Assembly: GCA_965250275.1 (NCBI GenBank)
Contig: OZ252297.1
Span: forward strand, 558,001-622,000
Reading direction: 5' to 3'
Length of the DNA: 64,000 nt
From: G965250275 sp965250275
GTDB lineage: Bacteria > Pseudomonadota > Alphaproteobacteria > Rhodobacterales > Rhodobacteraceae
Notes under the pieces: model-generated
Seen by the model: the letters and a program-made list of their open reading frames with translations, nothing else
Databases searched by the model: none
What the model was told of the DNA's origin: nothing
Translations under genes and position numbers: made by a program
In this document: positions 52,237-61,134 of the stretch, one piece after another
How the letters are laid out: each line of letters opens with the position of its first letter
Numbering within the stretch: the first letter of the stretch is position 1

Positions 52237-54222
52237 CTACTCCGCCGCTTTCTTGCTGGCCTCCAGCTCTCTGATCAAACCGTTCAATCTGGCCAACATC
52301 GCCTGCCGTTCCGCTTCCGTTAGCTTTGAATGGTCTGTCTCCAGAATCTCTTCCAAACCTGCTTGCGGAAGGGTCTGACTTTCAGGTTTGTTTTGCTTGA
52401 CGCCGACTACCTTGTAGGTGGCGACGGGATACGCCAGGCCCTTCACACTTACCTCACCCTCTGCGGTGCATTCTATTTCGTCGCTGACATGCGCTTGTGT
52501 TTCAAAGGAAATCAGTACTTCACCCGGTTCTGCCAGATGCTCCAGACGCGCCGCGATGTTCACGCCCCTCCCGATGATTGTGTAGTCCAGTCGATCCTCG
52601 CTGCCAAAGTTTCCAACTGTGCAATAGTCGGTGTGAATGCCCATCCTGCACCGCAATGGCTTCGCGATGCCTTGCGCACTCCACTCTTCGGCCAACTCGC
52701 GCATGCGTTTTTGCATTGCCATTGCCATGCGTACACAGGCCCGCGCGTCTTCGCGTACCCCGAGCGTTTCAGGGTCTCCAAAGAAAATGACAATCCCGTC
52801 GCCAACAAACTTGTCGATTGTGGCGCCATGGGCCAATGCGATCTTGGACATCTCGGTCAGATAGTGGTTCAGCACCCGCGTCAGATCTTCGGACTCCAAT
52901 CGGTCTGCGGTGCCGGCGAAATCTTCAATGTCCGAAAAGAACACCGTCAGTTTCTTGCGTGTCGCCGCAAGCTGCACGTCTTGGCGCCCGTGAAAAATCG
53001 ACTCATAGACCTGCGGAGAGAGATATTTGGCCAGCTTTTTGGAAAGCTGTTCAAGCTGCGAAGACTTGGCAGCGAGTTCTGCTTCGCGCAGCTTAATCTC
53101 TGTGACATCCGTGTAGACGGCGACTGTTCCGCCGTCTTGTGTCCTGCTTTCGCTTATTCGGACCCAACGGTCATGCGCAAATTGTTGTATATGTTCAGAA
53201 CCCGGATTGCGATGGCGGTCCAATCGCTCAGCCATCCATCTCTGAGGGTCATCCTCGGCTTCGGTGATAAGCCCACTTTCCACAGCGGACGAGAGAACAT
53301 CATCAAAGGATTGTCCGGGAATGACCTCATCATCAGCGATATTGAGTATTTCGCTGTACCTGGAGTTGGCGATCACAAGCCGATCGTCCCGGTCATATAG
53401 TGAGAAACCGTCGGAAACCGCCTCGATCGCATCGTTCAAGCGTACTTGCGCCATCTGGGCAGCGTCACGCGCTTCGGCGAGCTCTGCTGTTCGTTGTGAA
53501 ACGCGATCTTCAAGTGTGTCTTTTGCCTGCCGGAGCTTGCGTTCATAGGCTGCTTGTTGGTCTTGCATCTCGTTGTAGGCCGCAATCACCCTACCAAGCT
53601 CATCGGAACTATCCCATTCGACTCGACGTTCTTCGCCCTCGAGCCTCGGAGTTTTGATAGACGCCAAAAGGGCTTCGAGTGGGCGCCCTATGATTGTGCG
53701 GAGCGCAAACAAGGCCGCCGCGACCTGAATGCTTGCGGTGACCAGCGCAATCAGGCCGGCAATGATCAGTCGATTGCGAGTCTGGCTCCACAGAAGTTGC
53801 CTCGTGGCCACAAACTCAAGTTCGCCGATTACCTTTGGTCCGGCTCCTGAATCAAAGACGATATCTCGACTGAGATAAATCAGATCACCGGTCGGGTCTG
53901 CGTCTGGTGCATCGCCGGCGGCGCTGACAGTCTGCCCGTCTTCGCCAAGGACGCGCGCCTTCAGTATCTCGGGGCCCGTGACAATCGCGGCGAGCGCGAG
54001 TGTAATCTGTTCGTCGTCAAGATTCCAAAGCGGATTGGCGAGGGCCGCCGCCTGCGTTTTGATCTGACTGTCCAGGCTACGTTCCAGTCTGGCCAGCGCG
54101 TTTTGTTGCGCCAGAACCTCCACCAAAGCAAAAACACCGAGCACCGACAGAAAAATCAGCGGAATGGTCACACGCAAGAACTTTGTCCGGAGGGACTGCT
54201 GGCGATCACCTCCACTAGCCAT
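52237..54222 (-). CDS. Membrane-bound class III adenylate cyclase with PAS domain
   Basis: A 661-residue protein: transmembrane segment 1 (about residues 17-38), periplasmic domain (about 40-150), segment 2 (about 153-175), HAMP-like linker and coiled coil (about 176-260), PAS domain (about 265-380; AIEAVSDGFSLYDRDDRLVIAN), and class III cyclase (about 415-600). Catalytic residues are complete: FFSDIEDF and KFVGDG (with the base-selecting Lys), and VNIAARLE. It should make cAMP in response to a periplasmic signal. It is divergent from a periplasmic binding-protein gene, a plausible sensor partner. Confidence 0.88.
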   Translation of the reverse strand: MASGGDRQQSLRTKFLRVTIPLIFLSVLGVFALVEVLAQQNALARLERSLDSQIKTQAAALANPLWNLDDEQITLALAAIVTGPEILKARVLGEDGQTVSAAGDAPDADPTGDLIYLSRDIVFDSGAGPKVIGELEFVATRQLLWSQTRNRLIIAGLIALVTASIQVAAALFALRTIIGRPLEALLASIKTPRLEGEERRVEWDSSDELGRVIAAYNEMQDQQAAYERKLRQAKDTLEDRVSQRTAELAEARDAAQMAQVRLNDAIEAVSDGFSLYDRDDRLVIANSRYSEILNIADDEVIPGQSFDDVLSSAVESGLITEAEDDPQRWMAERLDRHRNPGSEHIQQFAHDRWVRISESRTQDGGTVAVYTDVTEIKLREAELAAKSSQLEQLSKKLAKYLSPQVYESIFHGRQDVQLAATRKKLTVFFSDIEDFAGTADRLESEDLTRVLNHYLTEMSKIALAHGATIDKFVGDGIVIFFGDPETLGVREDARACVRMAMAMQKRMRELAEEWSAQGIAKPLRCRMGIHTDYCTVGNFGSEDRLDYTIIGRGVNIAARLEHLAEPGEVLISFETQAHVSDEIECTAEGEVSVKGLAYPVATYKVVGVKQNKPESQTLPQAGLEEILETDHSKLTEAERQAMLARLNGLIRELEASKKAAE

Positions 54223-54342
54223 CAAGTGTCTCTCCGCTTCTTTTTCCCACGTTCCGGTTAGTCTCTTCTGAGATTGCTTCGGATGTTAACCTATTCCACT
54301 ATCATCAAAACACTTAATGGTCACAAAGCGCGGAGGTTGTGC

Positions 54343-55116
54343 GTGGTAAGAACTACCCTTGTTGCCTTCGTTTTGAGCATCGCATCTCTGCAGGCCGCAT
54401 TTGCGCAGGGTCAGTTGCGCTTTGTCACGCTGGAGTTTTCCCCGTTCATCTCTGGCAAGAACCAGCAGGTCGCTGGCGCAGCCCGTGATGTGATTTCCGA
54501 GATCTGCGTGCGAGCTGAGATTGTCTGCAGTTTTGATGTTTTTCCTTGGCGACGGGCGCAAGAACTTTTGAAATCAGGGGAGGCTGATGGTTTGATGGTG
54601 GCTGGCCGCAACGCCCGGCGCGAAGAATGGCTCAACTTCTCACCACCCATGTTTCGCACAGAGTACGGCTTCTTTGTGCGTTCAGAGAATGCACTCATCT
54701 ACGATGCCCGCGCGCAGGTGGCCGGCTACCGCGTCGGTGTCATTGCGCCTTCGAACAGCGAGGTTCAACTTGAAGCTTTGAACGAGGACCTTCTGGCGCA
54801 AGGCAAAGCGCCAGTTGAAATCGATGGACATCCTGATGACAGCGCCGGAATGCGCAAACTCGCAGCGGGCAGGCTGGACGCGGTTTACTCCAACCGCGAA
54901 CGCGGGTGGGCCATTATCGACGACAAGCAGCTCCAGGGAAAAATCCGCTACGCAGGCGCAGACAAAGAGATCCTTTACTACACGGGGATCAACAAGTCTT
55001 ACCCAAACCCGGAAGTGGTTCAGCGGTTTTTTGAGGCTTGGAAAGCCCTTTATTCTGAAGGCACTGCTCAGCGGATAATCGAAGGATACGGACTTGAGGC
55101 AGCGGCTATCGAGTAA
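54343..55116 (+). CDS. Periplasmic amino-acid-binding-protein-like sensor
   Basis: A 257-residue family 3 solute-binding protein with signal peptide MVRTTLVAFVLSIASLQAAFA. The GTG at 54343 follows GGAGG with a 6-base spacer; an upstream ATG at 54283 would give an unusually long leader. The domain (VTLEFSPFISGKNQQVAGAARDVISEIC...FPWRRAQELLKSGEADGLM) is typical. No ABC permease genes are adjacent. Divergent from the cyclase gene, so it may deliver ligand to it. Confidence 0.75.
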   Translation: MVRTTLVAFVLSIASLQAAFAQGQLRFVTLEFSPFISGKNQQVAGAARDVISEICVRAEIVCSFDVFPWRRAQELLKSGEADGLMVAGRNARREEWLNFSPPMFRTEYGFFVRSENALIYDARAQVAGYRVGVIAPSNSEVQLEALNEDLLAQGKAPVEIDGHPDDSAGMRKLAAGRLDAVYSNRERGWAIIDDKQLQGKIRYAGADKEILYYTGINKSYPNPEVVQRFFEAWKALYSEGTAQRIIEGYGLEAAAIE

Positions 55117-55310
55117 CTGCTAAAAGCAATACCCTTCATCCTAGCTGCGTTGTTGAGAGGGCCCTGCAAACTTCGCCCGATTGGTGCATTGCTTCGATCG
55201 TCACAGCTATGTCTGTTTTGCATCTAATACGGCCCTTAGACGAAAACGTTTGTTCATACAAAGCACACAGAGCGATCGCTTGGTCAGCAAAGCAGTCGTA
55301 GGTACAACGT

Positions 55311-55354
55311 ACAGCGAACGCTCGCTTCGAGCCCACTTTGACCGATGCCGCACG
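55311..55354. repeat. Dispersed intergenic repeat copy (partial)
   Basis: CAGCGAACGCTCGCTTCGAGCCC followed by GACCGATGCCGCACG matches the 3' module of the copies at 48710 and 57684 (GTGACCGATGCTGC). Confidence 0.5.
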
Positions 55355-55372
55355 TCACACCAGCGGCCGCTT

Positions 55373-56293
55373 TCAGGAAAAAACTAAGTCGGCCCGATGC
55401 GCGAATGCGGCAACCAAATGATCGACGAAGGCAGTCAGTTTCTTCGGCGCGAAGCGTTTGGATGGATAGACCGCATAGAGACCCCGAGATTGAATCGCGG
55501 TCTCGGGAAAGAGAACCTCCAGTTTTCTGGAGTTAATCAGGGGCAGTGCCACGTTGCTGCCAACCTGTGTGATGCCCATGCCAAGTGCGGCGGCACGGGC
55601 CGCGCTTGCCGGGTCATTCATGATCGCGGTTGGTGCAATCTCAACCCGTCGCGCCTCGCCAGGCTCTGACCCTGTGAACTCCCACGCAAACACGCGTTGC
55701 GAGGGATTGGACCGCATTCCAATCAGACGGTGACCGTTCAGGTCCTCAACTGATTGTGGCGACCCATGATGGTCGAGGTAGTCTGGAGAGGCACAGACCA
55801 GCGGCGTGACGGGGATGATAAGACGGGCGATGTAGTCACTGTCAGGAAGGATTCCGCCTCGGATCGCAAGGTCAAACTCTTCGGCCACGAGGTCCACAAA
55901 CCCGTCTGAGAGCGACAATTCGATCTGAAGTTCTGGATGCTCCGCTTGAAACGACGCGATGAGCGGGAGGATTTCATCGCGGCCAAAGGCGGTTGTCGAT
56001 GTGATCCGTAACTGGCCCTGAAAGGCTTCGCGTTCCTGTTGAATTTCGGTCGCCGCTGTTTCCAGTGCTTCAACCGCCGGCGAACAGCGTTGCAGGAACC
56101 GTTGGCCCTCCGGCGTTAGCTTCACCTGCCTCGTGGTGCGTGTGAAGAGCCGCGTCTGAAGCTGGTTTTCCAGAGACTTGATGTTCTGGCTGACGGCACC
56201 GGGGCTTACACGGAGCGCTTTGGCCGCAGCGGAAAAGCTCTCGTGGCGGGCGGCCTGAATAAACGTCTCGATGAGGCGCAGGTCAATCATCAT
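55373..56293 (-). CDS. LysR-family transcriptional regulator
   Basis: A 306-residue regulator with helix-turn-helix (LIETFIQAARHESFSAAAKALRVSPGAVSQNIKSLENQ) and a co-inducer domain. It is divergent from DUF2798 and aldo/keto reductase genes, which it probably regulates from the palindrome at 56297. Confidence 0.88.
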   Translation of the reverse strand: MMIDLRLIETFIQAARHESFSAAAKALRVSPGAVSQNIKSLENQLQTRLFTRTTRQVKLTPEGQRFLQRCSPAVEALETAATEIQQEREAFQGQLRITSTTAFGRDEILPLIASFQAEHPELQIELSLSDGFVDLVAEEFDLAIRGGILPDSDYIARLIIPVTPLVCASPDYLDHHGSPQSVEDLNGHRLIGMRSNPSQRVFAWEFTGSEPGEARRVEIAPTAIMNDPASAARAAALGMGITQVGSNVALPLINSRKLEVLFPETAIQSRGLYAVYPSKRFAPKKLTAFVDHLVAAFAHRADLVFS

Positions 56294-56296
56294 CTA

Positions 56297-56316
56297 TTAT
56301 ACAGTCAGACTGATAA
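56297..56316. promoter_or_regulatory. Candidate LysR operator
   Basis: TTAT-A-CAGTC-A-GACTG-A-TAA is an inverted repeat with a perfect CAGTC/GACTG core, starting 4 bases upstream of the LysR start codon. The spacing fits autoregulation and divergent activation. Confidence 0.5.
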
Positions 56317-56390
56317 GTGATGTCAACACTGCCCATCTTCTAAATTAGCGGCTGACCCCGCATCTTCCGCTCATTAACCGGGAGAAGACG

Positions 56391-56636
56391 ATGCACCTTG
56401 CAGCCAAACCTCTGAAGATCCCCCCACGGTACGCGCCGGTCCTGTTCGCATTCATCATGTCAGCCACTCTCGGTGGCGTCATGTCCGCGATCATCACTGC
56501 GATGAACACTGGAGTCTCAGACGGGTATCTGACCCGTTGGCTGCACGCCTATGCCCTCGCTTTCTCCCTCGCCTTCCCAAGCGTGACCTTCATCGCTCCG
56601 GTCGTCCGGCGCTTTGTCGGTCGCCACACATTTTGA
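56391..56636 (+). CDS. DUF2798 family membrane protein
   Basis: An 81-residue protein with two helices (PVLFAFIMSATLGGVMSAIITAMN; YALAFSLAFPSVTFIAPVV), matching the DUF2798 pattern with RWLHAYALA between them. Function unknown. It precedes the aldo/keto reductase by 14 bases. Confidence 0.8.
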   Translation: MHLAAKPLKIPPRYAPVLFAFIMSATLGGVMSAIITAMNTGVSDGYLTRWLHAYALAFSLAFPSVTFIAPVVRRFVGRHTF

Positions 56637-56650
56637 ACTGGAGAAAACCC

Positions 56651-57457
56651 ATGAATGCTCAAACCAACATCACACCCGACACCTTCGCGCTTGGCGGCGA
56701 CCTGATCGTCAACCGCATGGGCTACGGCGCAATGCGCCTGACCGACCAGCCCGCGAATTTCGGTCCCTATCCTGATTGGGACGAAGGCAAACGCCTGCTG
56801 CGCCGGGCCGCTGAACTCGGTGTCAATTTCTTCGACACCGCACGTGCCTACGGCCCGCAATGGAACGAAAAACTACTCGGTGAGGCGCTCGAAGGGCTTC
56901 CGAACATCGTCTTTGCAACCAAAGGCGGCATCGACAAGCTGTCGCCCACTGAGATGGTGAAGGACGCGAGCCCCGAGGTTCTGAGCGCACAGGTCGATGA
57001 CGCGCTGAAGAACCTCCGCGTGGAACAGATTGGTCTGTTCCAGCTCCATTGGGTCGATCCAAACACCCCGATTGAGGTTTCTATCGAGGCGCTCGCAAAG
57101 GCGCGGGACGCAGGGAAGATCGCGAACATCGGTGTTTCGAACGTCTCTGTCGAACAGCTTCGCGCAGCGCAGTCGGTGGCCCCCATCGCATCTGTTCAGA
57201 ACCGCTACAACATTCTCGAACGGGATCAGGATGCCATGATCGACCTCACGGTGCGTGAAGGCATCGCCTTCATCCCCTATGGCCCACTCGGAGCGCATCC
57301 GATGCGGAAAGGCTCGCCTCTCGCAGCCCAGGCCGGGTCGGGAAAGCGCACAGGCGCACAGACCGCGCTGCGGGAGCTTCTGGATCGCTCACCAAATACG
57401 GTCGTTATCCCCGGAACGACTTCCATCCAACACCTCGAAGAAAACATGCAGGCGTAG
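56651..57457 (+). CDS. Aldo/keto reductase
   Basis: A 268-residue NADPH-dependent reductase: GYGAMRLTD, FFDTARAYGP with the catalytic Asp and Tyr, FATKGG with the Lys, and QLHWVD with the His. The start at 56651 follows CTGGAGAAA. It is the second gene of a LysR-controlled pair. Confidence 0.87.
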   Translation: MNAQTNITPDTFALGGDLIVNRMGYGAMRLTDQPANFGPYPDWDEGKRLLRRAAELGVNFFDTARAYGPQWNEKLLGEALEGLPNIVFATKGGIDKLSPTEMVKDASPEVLSAQVDDALKNLRVEQIGLFQLHWVDPNTPIEVSIEALAKARDAGKIANIGVSNVSVEQLRAAQSVAPIASVQNRYNILERDQDAMIDLTVREGIAFIPYGPLGAHPMRKGSPLAAQAGSGKRTGAQTALRELLDRSPNTVVIPGTTSIQHLEENMQA

Positions 57458-57779
57458 GGTGATCGACACCGCCGGTATTCTAGCCCTTGGCCCCGCCAAT
57501 ACGGTGAGCGGATCGCTCAGGTTGATGGCTGCGGCACTGATCGTATTCGCGATGCGGCACCGACAAACAGTCGCGGTACCAGCCGAGTAAACGAAACGCC
57601 TGAATCGAAACGCGGCTGCCCTCTGGTGGCCGTGTTTCCTTTCCGAAAGCTGACATTCGGGCGCTTTCAGCGAAAGACTGGATTGTCCGCGAAGCGGTCA
57701 TTCGTGAACGGGTCAGCGAACGACCGCTTCGAGCCCTAAGCAGACTCTGCAACCGCGTTTGACGCCGCTCTGCCGACGC
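57458..57779. other. Gene-free stretch with dispersed repeat
   Basis: Besides the dispersed repeat at 57684-57740 nothing is recognised. Confidence 0.5.
57684..57740. repeat. Dispersed intergenic repeat copy
   Basis: TGTCCGCGAAGCGGTC, then ATTCGTGAACGGGTC and AGCGAACGACCGCTTCGAGCC. This is the most complete single copy in the window. Confidence 0.6.
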
Positions 57780-58529
57780 TCAACGCACTGCGCGGTTCAT
57801 TCCGCCATCCGATAGGATGTTTTGACCCGTTATGTATCGGGCGCCGTCTGAAGCCAAAAAGACGCAAACCTGTCCTATCTCGGCTAAAGAAGCCGGGCGT
57901 TGTGCCGGGATAGACCGTCTCGCGAACTCAGACAAATTCACATTTTCGCAAAAGCCAGGCATCAGGTTGTTCATGTTAATGTTGTCACGTGCATAGCGGT
58001 CTCCGAACAACTTCGCAAAACTGTGAAGCGCCCCCCGCAACATGCTCATGGGGAATGGCGCCCATGGTTCGACTGTGGTCATAGACGAGATGTTCACGAA
58101 TGACCCTCCGCCCTGAGCGATCATAATCGGGGTTACGATCCGCGCCAGCCTAACGACGTTCAATACATACATATCGAGGCTTTCGTGCCAAAGCTCGTCC
58201 GGCAGTTCGAGCAGCGGACCATCAAAATCGGGGTCGAAGCCCACCGACTTGATTGCCTCGGGCACGCCGCCTCCGTGACCCATGTTGCTAACAACGGCGT
58301 CAATCCTGCCATACTCCGCAAGCGTCGCCTCCACCAACGCCTCAAGATCGGTTTGGTTGAGAACAGAACCTTGGCATCCGATGCCGCCCAGTTCCTCTGC
58401 TAAATCCTTGGATCTCTCAGAAGGGGACATCAGTGAGACATTGTAGCCAGCCTTCGCCATCTCGATTGCGCATCCTCTGCCGATGCCCTGACCGGTTCCG
58501 GTCATGAGGGCCACTTTGATATCCGACAT
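57780..58529 (-). CDS. Atypical SDR lacking the YxxxK catalytic pair
   Basis: A 249-residue short-chain dehydrogenase fold: nucleotide motif TGTGQGIG and core VVSNMGHGGG. Where the catalytic YxxxK should stand, the sequence reads PMSMLRGALHSF, so the Tyr is Met and the Lys is Arg. The C-terminus SDGGMNRAV is otherwise normal. It may bind cofactor without standard redox catalysis or use another mechanism. Confidence 0.8.
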   Translation of the reverse strand: MSDIKVALMTGTGQGIGRGCAIEMAKAGYNVSLMSPSERSKDLAEELGGIGCQGSVLNQTDLEALVEATLAEYGRIDAVVSNMGHGGGVPEAIKSVGFDPDFDGPLLELPDELWHESLDMYVLNVVRLARIVTPIMIAQGGGSFVNISSMTTVEPWAPFPMSMLRGALHSFAKLFGDRYARDNINMNNLMPGFCENVNLSEFARRSIPAQRPASLAEIGQVCVFLASDGARYITGQNILSDGGMNRAVR

Positions 58530-58841
58530 TTTCAGGTCTCCGCTGTGTAACTAGACATCTCATAGCAAACGTAAGGCTTGATCGGAGCATTCCATAGCGG
58601 CTTCGCGCCATGGAGACCCAAGGGTCGATGTGACTGACAAACCGTTCAAATCGGCAGTAGATCAACCAGGTTTAAAGACAAGGTAGAGGTTGCCGGAGCA
58701 TCGCTGGCGTTCCTGTAGCTGAAGCCTGATGACAAAAAATCACAAAAAAATCACACGTGGTTGGCGCGAGGACGAAAGCAAATCGTCCTGCGCCTCTCTA
58801 TCTGGTCCGTAACGGTGAACAAGCAGATGGAAGCCAGAGCA
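58530..58841. other. Gene-free stretch
   Basis: Contains tandem AT-rich pieces (AAAAAATCAC twice at about 58735-58756) upstream of the next gene; no ORF recognised. Confidence 0.45.
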
Positions 58842-59360
58842 ATGTCTAAATCAGAAGCACCCGCCTACATCCAGGAGCATCCAGGAGTGGCTCATTATCA
58901 CACTGGTGCAAGCCGCGGAAGCAACCGAAAACATTACGTGGTGCTCCACTCCGGTTGGATTTTTGAAGGCGGCCCGAACCCAGCCACTTCCAACCTGTTT
59001 TTCGACACCGAGTCTGAGTTTCAGGCAGCGAGCCCGTACCAAGAGTATTTTGAAAATGAAACGTGTTTTCGTGAGGGTGACGCACCTAACAGCAAATGGC
59101 TTGAGATCATCCAGACAAAGGATGTCAGGTGCTACATGATGGTGATTACGCCCGAAGATTGGCCCGCTGGCGCACAACTGATCCAAGTCGAAAAATGGGC
59201 CCTTAAGAACTTCATCGAGAAGTATCGCCCCAACGAATGGGACTTCAAGAACCTTTCAGAAGATGAAAGCGAGTTGCATCTGGTTCCGGCAAATTGGGTA
59301 GACCCTCAACCTGCCATGTATTTGCACCCGTCTATTACCCATGCCGGTTCCCGACAGTAG
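58842..59360 (+). CDS. Unknown protein, 172 residues
   Basis: No family recognised. Soluble, acidic and rich in aromatics (HYVVLHSGWIFEGGPNPATSN; IIQTKDVRCYMMVITPEDWPAG). The ATG at 58842 was chosen over upstream codons because a GGAAGCC ribosome binding site precedes it. It is flanked by an SDR and a cNMP-binding protein. Confidence 0.6.
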   Translation: MSKSEAPAYIQEHPGVAHYHTGASRGSNRKHYVVLHSGWIFEGGPNPATSNLFFDTESEFQAASPYQEYFENETCFREGDAPNSKWLEIIQTKDVRCYMMVITPEDWPAGAQLIQVEKWALKNFIEKYRPNEWDFKNLSEDESELHLVPANWVDPQPAMYLHPSITHAGSRQ

Positions 59361-59564
59361 AAATAGCCTGAGCTACCTCCCGCGCAGGCGCAGCCAACGT
59401 CCGGTTGGAGCCCAAACAACGGGATGCTGCGGAGCACAGCCATGTCCGATCTTCTCCCCGAGGCCCAAAACGCGACGAAGTCAGGGGGGGGTGCCGACCT
59501 CCAGGCGAGCAAACACGAGAGTGCCCCAAAGCCGGAAACTGCGATATCACTGCTTTAGTCTGCA

Positions 59565-59963
59565 ATGGAGGGCGCGGTGCAAGTTGTGGTTTTTGAGGCC
59601 GGGCAGACGATTTTTTCAGAGGGTGACGCAAGCATTCATACCTTCAAAGTGATTGCAGGATCCGTCAACATTGCTATTCGCAGCAAGGATGGCGACGAAA
59701 GACGCATTGCATCAGTTGGTCCTGACGAAGTCTTTGGCGAAATGGGCATTATCGATCCGGCACCACGGTCGGCCTCGGCGACTGCACGTGAACAAACTGC
59801 ATGCGCTTCATACACAGCAGAGGAAGTCATTGAACTGATGTCTAGTGACCCGGCTGAAGCAATGGCGCTGATCCGGACCCTGATTCTACGGTTGCGCAGC
59901 TCCAATAGAAAGCTGGCTTCAGGAACGCCTCTTGGCCCTCCCAAAAGGCCCGATACAGTGTAA
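59565..59963 (+). CDS. Cyclic nucleotide-binding domain protein
   Basis: A 132-residue stand-alone cNMP-binding beta-roll: FEAGQTIFSEGDASIHTFKVIAGSV, then GPDEVFGEMGIIDPAPRSASATA, which retains the phosphate-binding-cassette Glu and Arg (GEMG...PRSASA). It should bind cAMP or cGMP. No DNA-binding domain follows, so it is a receiver for another partner. Confidence 0.8.
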   Translation: MEGAVQVVVFEAGQTIFSEGDASIHTFKVIAGSVNIAIRSKDGDERRIASVGPDEVFGEMGIIDPAPRSASATAREQTACASYTAEEVIELMSSDPAEAMALIRTLILRLRSSNRKLASGTPLGPPKRPDTV

Positions 59964-60461
59964 CACTCAGCCAAATCGCCCGAAATGGGTCTCTAAAGTC
60001 GGCACTGCCTTTCGCCGGGTGACCGCAGGGTCCGCGTAGCGGACGCCCGAAGACGAGCCAAATATGCTCTTCATGGGCGGGAAAAACGTTGATGGCACGG
60101 GTTTCTACTATCCGGAACATCGACCAACCGTGGGACTGCAGCAGCCGTTTGTTCGGGTGGAATAGTCTGGCCAAACTCAAAGCCGACCCCGGGAACGGTC
60201 GGCTTTGTCCGCGAAGTGGCCATTCGTGAACGGGTCGGCGAACGACTGCTTCGAGCCCAATGTGACCGATGCTGCGCCTCGTAAGGATGTCGGCAATAGC
60301 GACGGGATCATTGGACCCGATAGTTCCAGCGGGACATACCGTGAAGCTTGTGAACCCGTTTCCCTCTGTGAATGACATAGAGACGACCAAGCGCTCCCAA
60401 CTCGCTTTCGCGATATCGGTCGGCTTGTCGATGTCGCAGGTCTTAGGATAGGGTCGCCACG
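59964..60461. other. Gene-free stretch with left end of duplication copy 2
   Basis: Holds GTCCGCGTAGCGGAC at about 60030 (a dispersed-repeat module), the inverted repeat at 60178-60207 and the first part of the duplication copy. No gene recognised. Confidence 0.5.
60178..60207. repeat. Inverted repeat at the left edge of duplication copy 2
   Basis: CAAAGCCGACC and GGTCGGCTTTG form a perfect 11-bp palindrome with an 8-base loop. The right arm is exactly where identity with copy 1 begins (60197); copy 1 lacks the left arm. Confidence 0.7.
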
Positions 60462-61100
60462 ATGAAATCGCTCCAAATCCGACAGGCAACCAGTGCCGAT
60501 GTGGAACCGCTCAGCACGCTAATCAGGCGCACAATCAGCGTTTCAAATTCCAAGGACTACGATCAAAAATCAATCGACATGCTGTGCGCGATTTTTGAAC
60601 CGGAGCCGCTCGCCGGAAGAATTGAAAGCGAGTTTGTTCTTTTGTGCTTCGCAGGTGCCACCCTTGTTGGAACGGTGGGGCTGAGAGATGACTACCTGCG
60701 TTCGATGTTCGTGGAGCCCGCGTATCAAGGGCAAGGGTTTGGCAAAGTGCTGGTTACAAGAATTGAAGAGGAAGCGCGAAAAAAAGTGATGCCAGAAATC
60801 ATGGTTCATTCCTCGCTGACTGCGCGGGAGTTTTATTCGGGTCTCGGCTATGAATTTGTGGAGTTGCAATCATACCCGGAAGGGCCATTTGTCTTGATGA
60901 GAAAGCTGCTCCAATAGCCGCCTATGGGAAACAGAAGGTCGGCACAAAGCGCAGTCGCCACACAGCTTCGCGAGTGCCCGAGAAAACCTTGCAATGCGAA
61001 ACACCGGCAGAGAATTCGCCCAATGTGTTGCGAAGATCCATTGAATACTAGCTCGGAGCAGACATTCGCTTCCGCGATGCCGACGGCAGCTTTGTCCGCA
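60197..61100. repeat. 904-bp direct repeat, copy 2
   Basis: Matches 48703-49606 with three substitutions. See copy 1. It ends in CAGCTTTGTCCGCA, after which the two copies diverge in different variants of the dispersed repeat. Confidence 0.92.
60462..60917 (+). CDS. GNAT-family N-acetyltransferase (copy 2)
   Basis: A 151-residue enzyme identical to the one at 48968 except Val59 for Ile59. Same acetyl-CoA-binding motif (YQGQGFGKVLV). The conservation of a frame through the duplication, with only one conservative change, argues for recency more than for selection. Confidence 0.82.
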   Translation: MKSLQIRQATSADVEPLSTLIRRTISVSNSKDYDQKSIDMLCAIFEPEPLAGRIESEFVLLCFAGATLVGTVGLRDDYLRSMFVEPAYQGQGFGKVLVTRIEEEARKKVMPEIMVHSSLTAREFYSGLGYEFVELQSYPEGPFVLMRKLLQ

Positions 61101-61134
61101 TAGCGGTCACTACGATGCTGCGGTAACTCAGTCA

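Noticed and set aside
52330..53400. 356-residue frame opposite the membrane cyclase
   Set aside because: The opposite strand carries a complete cyclase with catalytic residues; this is its mirror.
59842..60489. 215-residue minus frame across the duplication edge
   Set aside because: It runs through repeats and antisense to the cNMP-binding gene; the copy-1 version has a different reading beyond the boundary, so it is not a conserved gene.
48703..61100. Composite transposon
   Set aside because: The bracketing 904-bp repeats encode an acetyltransferase and contain no transposase or terminal inverted repeats; the flanks show no target-site duplication that I can see.
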